NCBI RefSeq assembly: GCF_013213835.1
Contig: NZ_JABSSU010000005.1
Location: 269,294-333,293 of the forward strand
DNA length: 64,000 nt
From: Winogradskyella sp.
GTDB lineage: Bacteria; Bacteroidota; Bacteroidia; Flavobacteriales; Flavobacteriaceae
Direction: 5' to 3'
Below are positions 61,634 to 64,000 of the stretch, piece after piece. The translations under genes and the position numbers were made by a program. Every line of letters starts with the position of its first letter. The first letter of the stretch is position 1. A model generated the notes under the pieces. The model was not told where the DNA came from. It searched no databases and worked only from the letters and a program-made list of their open reading frames with translations.

Positions 61634-63196
61634 CTAAGAACTACAAGATAACATAGAACATCCTACTTTATGTCTTGCCCAATCTGGTCGCTTAGCAAAC
61701 CACTTTGAGTTTTCTGGTTGTTCATTGTACGGTTTTTTCAATAACTCGAACAATTCTGACACCAAACTATAATCTTCCTTATCTGCTGCATCTATGGCTA
61801 GTTGTGCCATATAATTTCTTAAAACATACTTAGGATTAACCAAGTCCATTCTAGTCTTTCTTTGGTTATCTTTTAAAAGCTCTTTTTCTAATCTTTGGTC
61901 GTAAGACTGAAACCAAACTTTCCATTGATCTAAAACAGTATCTTTAATATCATTTGGAACGTAAAATGACTCTTTGACAACCTCAACTCCATGTTCTGAA
62001 TTTCCTCTTTTAAAGTCTGATAATAGTCTAAAAAAAATAGTCATATCAGTTTCAGACAGTAATAAACATTCTTCTAGGTCTGATATCAAGTATTTATCTT
62101 CATTTAATTTTAAATCTAAACCTAACTTAGAACGCATCATATCCAAAGACTTATTCTCAAAATCTTCTTGATATTGATTTAAAATGTCTTCAAAAGGTTT
62201 GGTTTCTTCAACCAATGGATATAACGCATTAGCTAATTGCAATAAATTCCACAACCCAATATTGGGTTGATTACCATAACGATATCTTTTGTTTTGAGCA
62301 TCAGTTGTATTTGGTGTCCAGCCATAATCAAAACCTTCTAACCAGCCATATGGCCCATAATCTATAGTTAGTCCAATAATGGACATATTATCTGTATTCA
62401 TAACACCATGCACAAAACCTACGCGCTGCCAGTGAATAATCATCTCTAATGTTTTATTAGCGACTTCCTTAAAAAAGATGATATAAGTTTCTTTTGATGG
62501 TTTACCTAATTCTGGGTAAAAGTACTTTATCGTGTAATCAACAAGATGTTTTAGATTAACATAATCTTGCCTTGATGCAAACAATTCAAAATTACCAAAA
62601 CGAATAAATGTTGGCGACACTCTACAAACAATTGCACCTTTCTCATAAGCAGGGTTTCCGTTATACATAACATCTCTTAATACGTCATCACCAGACAGCA
62701 TTAAACTTAAAGCTCTAGTTGTTGGCACACCTAAATGATGCATAGCTTCACTACATAAATATTCTCTTATTGAAGACCTTAATACGGCCAAGCCATCTCC
62801 TCGTCTAGAATATGGTGTTTCACCCGCTCCTTTTAACTGAAGTGCCCAACGGTTGTTTTTATGTTCAACTTCGAACAGATTAATAGCCCTACCATCACCT
62901 AACTGTCCTGCCCAATTACCAAATTGATGCCCAGCATAAGCCATTGCGTATGGTTCAGTGCTTTCATAAATTTTAGAACCTGAAAAAACATCTAAAAAAG
63001 ATTGTGATTTACTATCAGAAAGTTGCAATCCTATCTGAGAAATCATTTCTTCAGAAACATGAACTATTGAAGGATTTGAAGGCTTCTTAGGACTTACAAC
63101 AGAATGCGTGGCATTAAAAACCTTACGCCGAGAATTCTCTGTATTAGAATCTTTCGGCAGTTCTTTATTAAATGTATTACTGATATTTAGATGCAT
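61634..63196 (-). CDS. selO: SelO/YdiU family protein adenylyltransferase
   Basis: This 520-residue pseudokinase-like AMPylator has the family motifs: EPYAMAYAGHQFGNWAGQLGD (81-101), Lys122 in ALQLKGAGETPYSRRGDG, HGVMNTDNMSI (263-273) and DYGPYGW (279-285). It ends SMLSCSS, with the third-last Cys at the place of the selenocysteine of SelO, so the redox-active tail is kept as Cys. Such enzymes AMPylate redox proteins under oxidative stress. It is the first gene of the ergothioneine-linked operon, with a promoter-like element before it. Confidence 0.94.
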   Translation of the reverse strand: MHLNISNTFNKELPKDSNTENSRRKVFNATHSVVSPKKPSNPSIVHVSEEMISQIGLQLSDSKSQSFLDVFSGSKIYESTEPYAMAYAGHQFGNWAGQLGDGRAINLFEVEHKNNRWALQLKGAGETPYSRRGDGLAVLRSSIREYLCSEAMHHLGVPTTRALSLMLSGDDVLRDVMYNGNPAYEKGAIVCRVSPTFIRFGNFELFASRQDYVNLKHLVDYTIKYFYPELGKPSKETYIIFFKEVANKTLEMIIHWQRVGFVHGVMNTDNMSIIGLTIDYGPYGWLEGFDYGWTPNTTDAQNKRYRYGNQPNIGLWNLLQLANALYPLVEETKPFEDILNQYQEDFENKSLDMMRSKLGLDLKLNEDKYLISDLEECLLLSETDMTIFFRLLSDFKRGNSEHGVEVVKESFYVPNDIKDTVLDQWKVWFQSYDQRLEKELLKDNQRKTRMDLVNPKYVLRNYMAQLAIDAADKEDYSLVSELFELLKKPYNEQPENSKWFAKRPDWARHKVGCSMLSCSS

Positions 63197-63213
63197 ACAA
63201 CCTAATTATCTCA

Positions 63214-63247
63214 TAAAGATAACTAATAATGTATTCAACGTATCAAA
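63214..63247 (-). promoter_or_regulatory. Candidate promoter of the selO-egt operon
   Basis: On the minus strand TTTG (63247-63244) and TATCTTTA (63221-63214) are 22 bases apart, the -7 element deviating in its last base. The selO ATG lies 17 bases on. Confidence 0.35.
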
Positions 63248-63307
63248 TAGAAAGTTGTTTGTGAAATTGGTGTATTGAAAAAAACTATAACTTAAGTTGT
63301 ATGACTA

Positions 63308-64000
63308 TTAGTTATATTTTCTTTTTTGGAACCAGATACCTGAAAGCGTTAAGTTAAGATTAATAGTGCTAAAATTATCTTGAACCAAGAAACTTTCAGT
63401 AGTTCCTCTTTTACCAACATTATATGAAATGTTAAGGTATGAACCCAATCTTCTACCTACTGGTAATCCCATTCCTAAGGATAAACTATAGCTATCAATC
63501 TTTTTGTCGTCGACTTCTAAAAATCCACTATTGTAGTTTAAACCTGCTCTGAAGTTTATACGCTCCCAATATTTTAAACTTACAGGGTTTTTGATGTACT
63601 CGGCGCCGAGTGCAAAAACATTTTGATCTACATAATTACTTACACCTTCTGATTGGTCAGTATCAGACCAAAAACTTGATGTGTAATCCGCTGAGAACAA
63701 TACATTCTCATATTTAGTACTAAAACCAAAACCAACTCGTAGTGGTAAAGAAAAATTATCTAAAGACTGATCTGTTGTTTCTTCTAAAAGTGAAAACGAT
63801 CCATCATTCGCAATTCTCTCTACTACTCTATCTCTGGTTGCAGTTAAATCCGCAGGTAAATCTAAAGTGAACCCGAAATTATATTTTTTCGCCAATTTAT
63901 ATTGTAATCCAAAACCAATTTGGAAACCTTCATAGTAATTGTCTTCAATAATACTTAGCACACTATTTTGCACTACGATCGTTTCACTCTCTTCTATATT
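63308..64000 (-). CDS. Outer-membrane beta-barrel protein (FadL/OmpP1-like), 5' end cut
   Basis: The frame is open to the window edge at 64000; 230 residues are visible, ending in WFQKRKYN. Barrel strands alternate hydrophobic and polar residues (GLQYKLAKKYNFGFTLDLP; LRVGFGFSTKYENVLFSADY; SLGMGLPVGRRLGSYLNISYN). The pattern LPVGRR followed by YLNISYNVGKRG is like OmpP1/FadL/TodX-type transporters of hydrophobic compounds in Bacteroidota, but the signature N-terminal hatch is outside. It lies upstream of the selO operon on the same strand, with a 111-base gap. Confidence 0.78.
   Translation of the reverse strand, partial: NIEESETIVVQNSVLSIIEDNYYEGFQIGFGLQYKLAKKYNFGFTLDLPADLTATRDRVVERIANDGSFSLLEETTDQSLDNFSLPLRVGFGFSTKYENVLFSADYTSSFWSDTDQSEGVSNYVDQNVFALGAEYIKNPVSLKYWERINFRAGLNYNSGFLEVDDKKIDSYSLSLGMGLPVGRRLGSYLNISYNVGKRGTTESFLVQDNFSTINLNLTLSGIWFQKRKYN

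Noticed and set aside
1-64000. tRNA, rRNA, insertion sequence or prophage genes
   Set aside because: No acceptor-arm/CCA patterns, rRNA consensus, transposase DDE motifs or phage structural genes were noticed on reading both strands.

Overview
The window reads as chromosome of a marine-type member of Flavobacteriaceae (Bacteroidota). The basis is a low-GC sequence, a type IX secretion (T9SS) C-terminal sorting domain, promoters of the Bacteroidota form TAxxTTTG, weak Shine-Dalgarno signals, the mevalonate route to isoprenoids, and many secreted proteins whose signal peptide ends in a lone Gln after Ala or Ser. No rRNA, tRNA, CRISPR array, transposase or phage gene was seen. Both ends cut a gene: an outer-membrane beta-barrel at 1 and another at 64000.

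Region by region. 1-2.2 kb: a beta-barrel protein, P-II (glnK) and an ammonium channel (amt). 2.4-9.3 kb (minus): leuA-leuC-leuD-leuB with PEP carboxylase 3 bases behind leuB, so leucine synthesis and an anaplerotic enzyme appear to share a transcript. 9.5-11.0 kb: a conserved-looking gene of unknown function. 11.1-14.2 kb: a SAM-I riboswitch with its terminator, then metY, an OsmC-like gene and a metX-like acetyltransferase. 14.4-22.2 kb: a ten-gene plus-strand arsenosugar cluster (AhpD-like protein, ArsS radical SAM enzyme, rhodanese, TIGR04282, a purine nucleoside phosphorylase, ArsM, an FkbM-type methyltransferase, a fatty-acid-hydroxylase-type membrane enzyme, a DUF547 lipoprotein and TIGR04283). 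22.3-27.1 kb: cell-surface proteins, a phosphatase and a GH113-like glycosidase. 27.3-30.7 kb: an FAD oxidoreductase with a membrane polyferredoxin. 30.7-34.8 kb: two GT2 enzymes and a GT-C mannosyltransferase. 35-41.7 kb: isoprenoid genes (mvaD, mevalonate-kinase-like, UbiA), a nitrilase, and a pseudouridine-synthase paralogue whose catalytic Asp is Gly.

41.9-50.8 kb (minus) is the most interesting block. A LytS-like kinase and a LytTR response regulator lie upstream of three secreted-protein genes and a large T9SS leucine-rich-repeat protein. In front of the kinase, of the three-gene operon and of the T9SS gene there is, each time, a pair of direct repeats TTTTCC(C/G)AA or close variant spaced exactly 21 bases apart, 28-29 bases from a -7-like element. 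This is the geometry of LytTR-family operators and predicts a small self-regulated regulon making surface proteins.

51-64 kb (mostly minus): a BaiN-type flavoprotein, thioredoxin, and a 1232-residue lipoprotein that joins a metallophosphoesterase, a middle region with kinase-like motifs and a C-terminal beta-barrel. Behind it is a tight thiol/redox operon: selO, a DUF427 gene, a hydrolase-OsmC fusion, egtB and egtD (ergothioneine). Other points are an exactly in-frame 57-base palindromic insertion inside the TIGR04283 glycosyltransferase gene, CAGT/ACTG microrepeats between arsenosugar genes, and three convergent gene pairs that share their stop codons.
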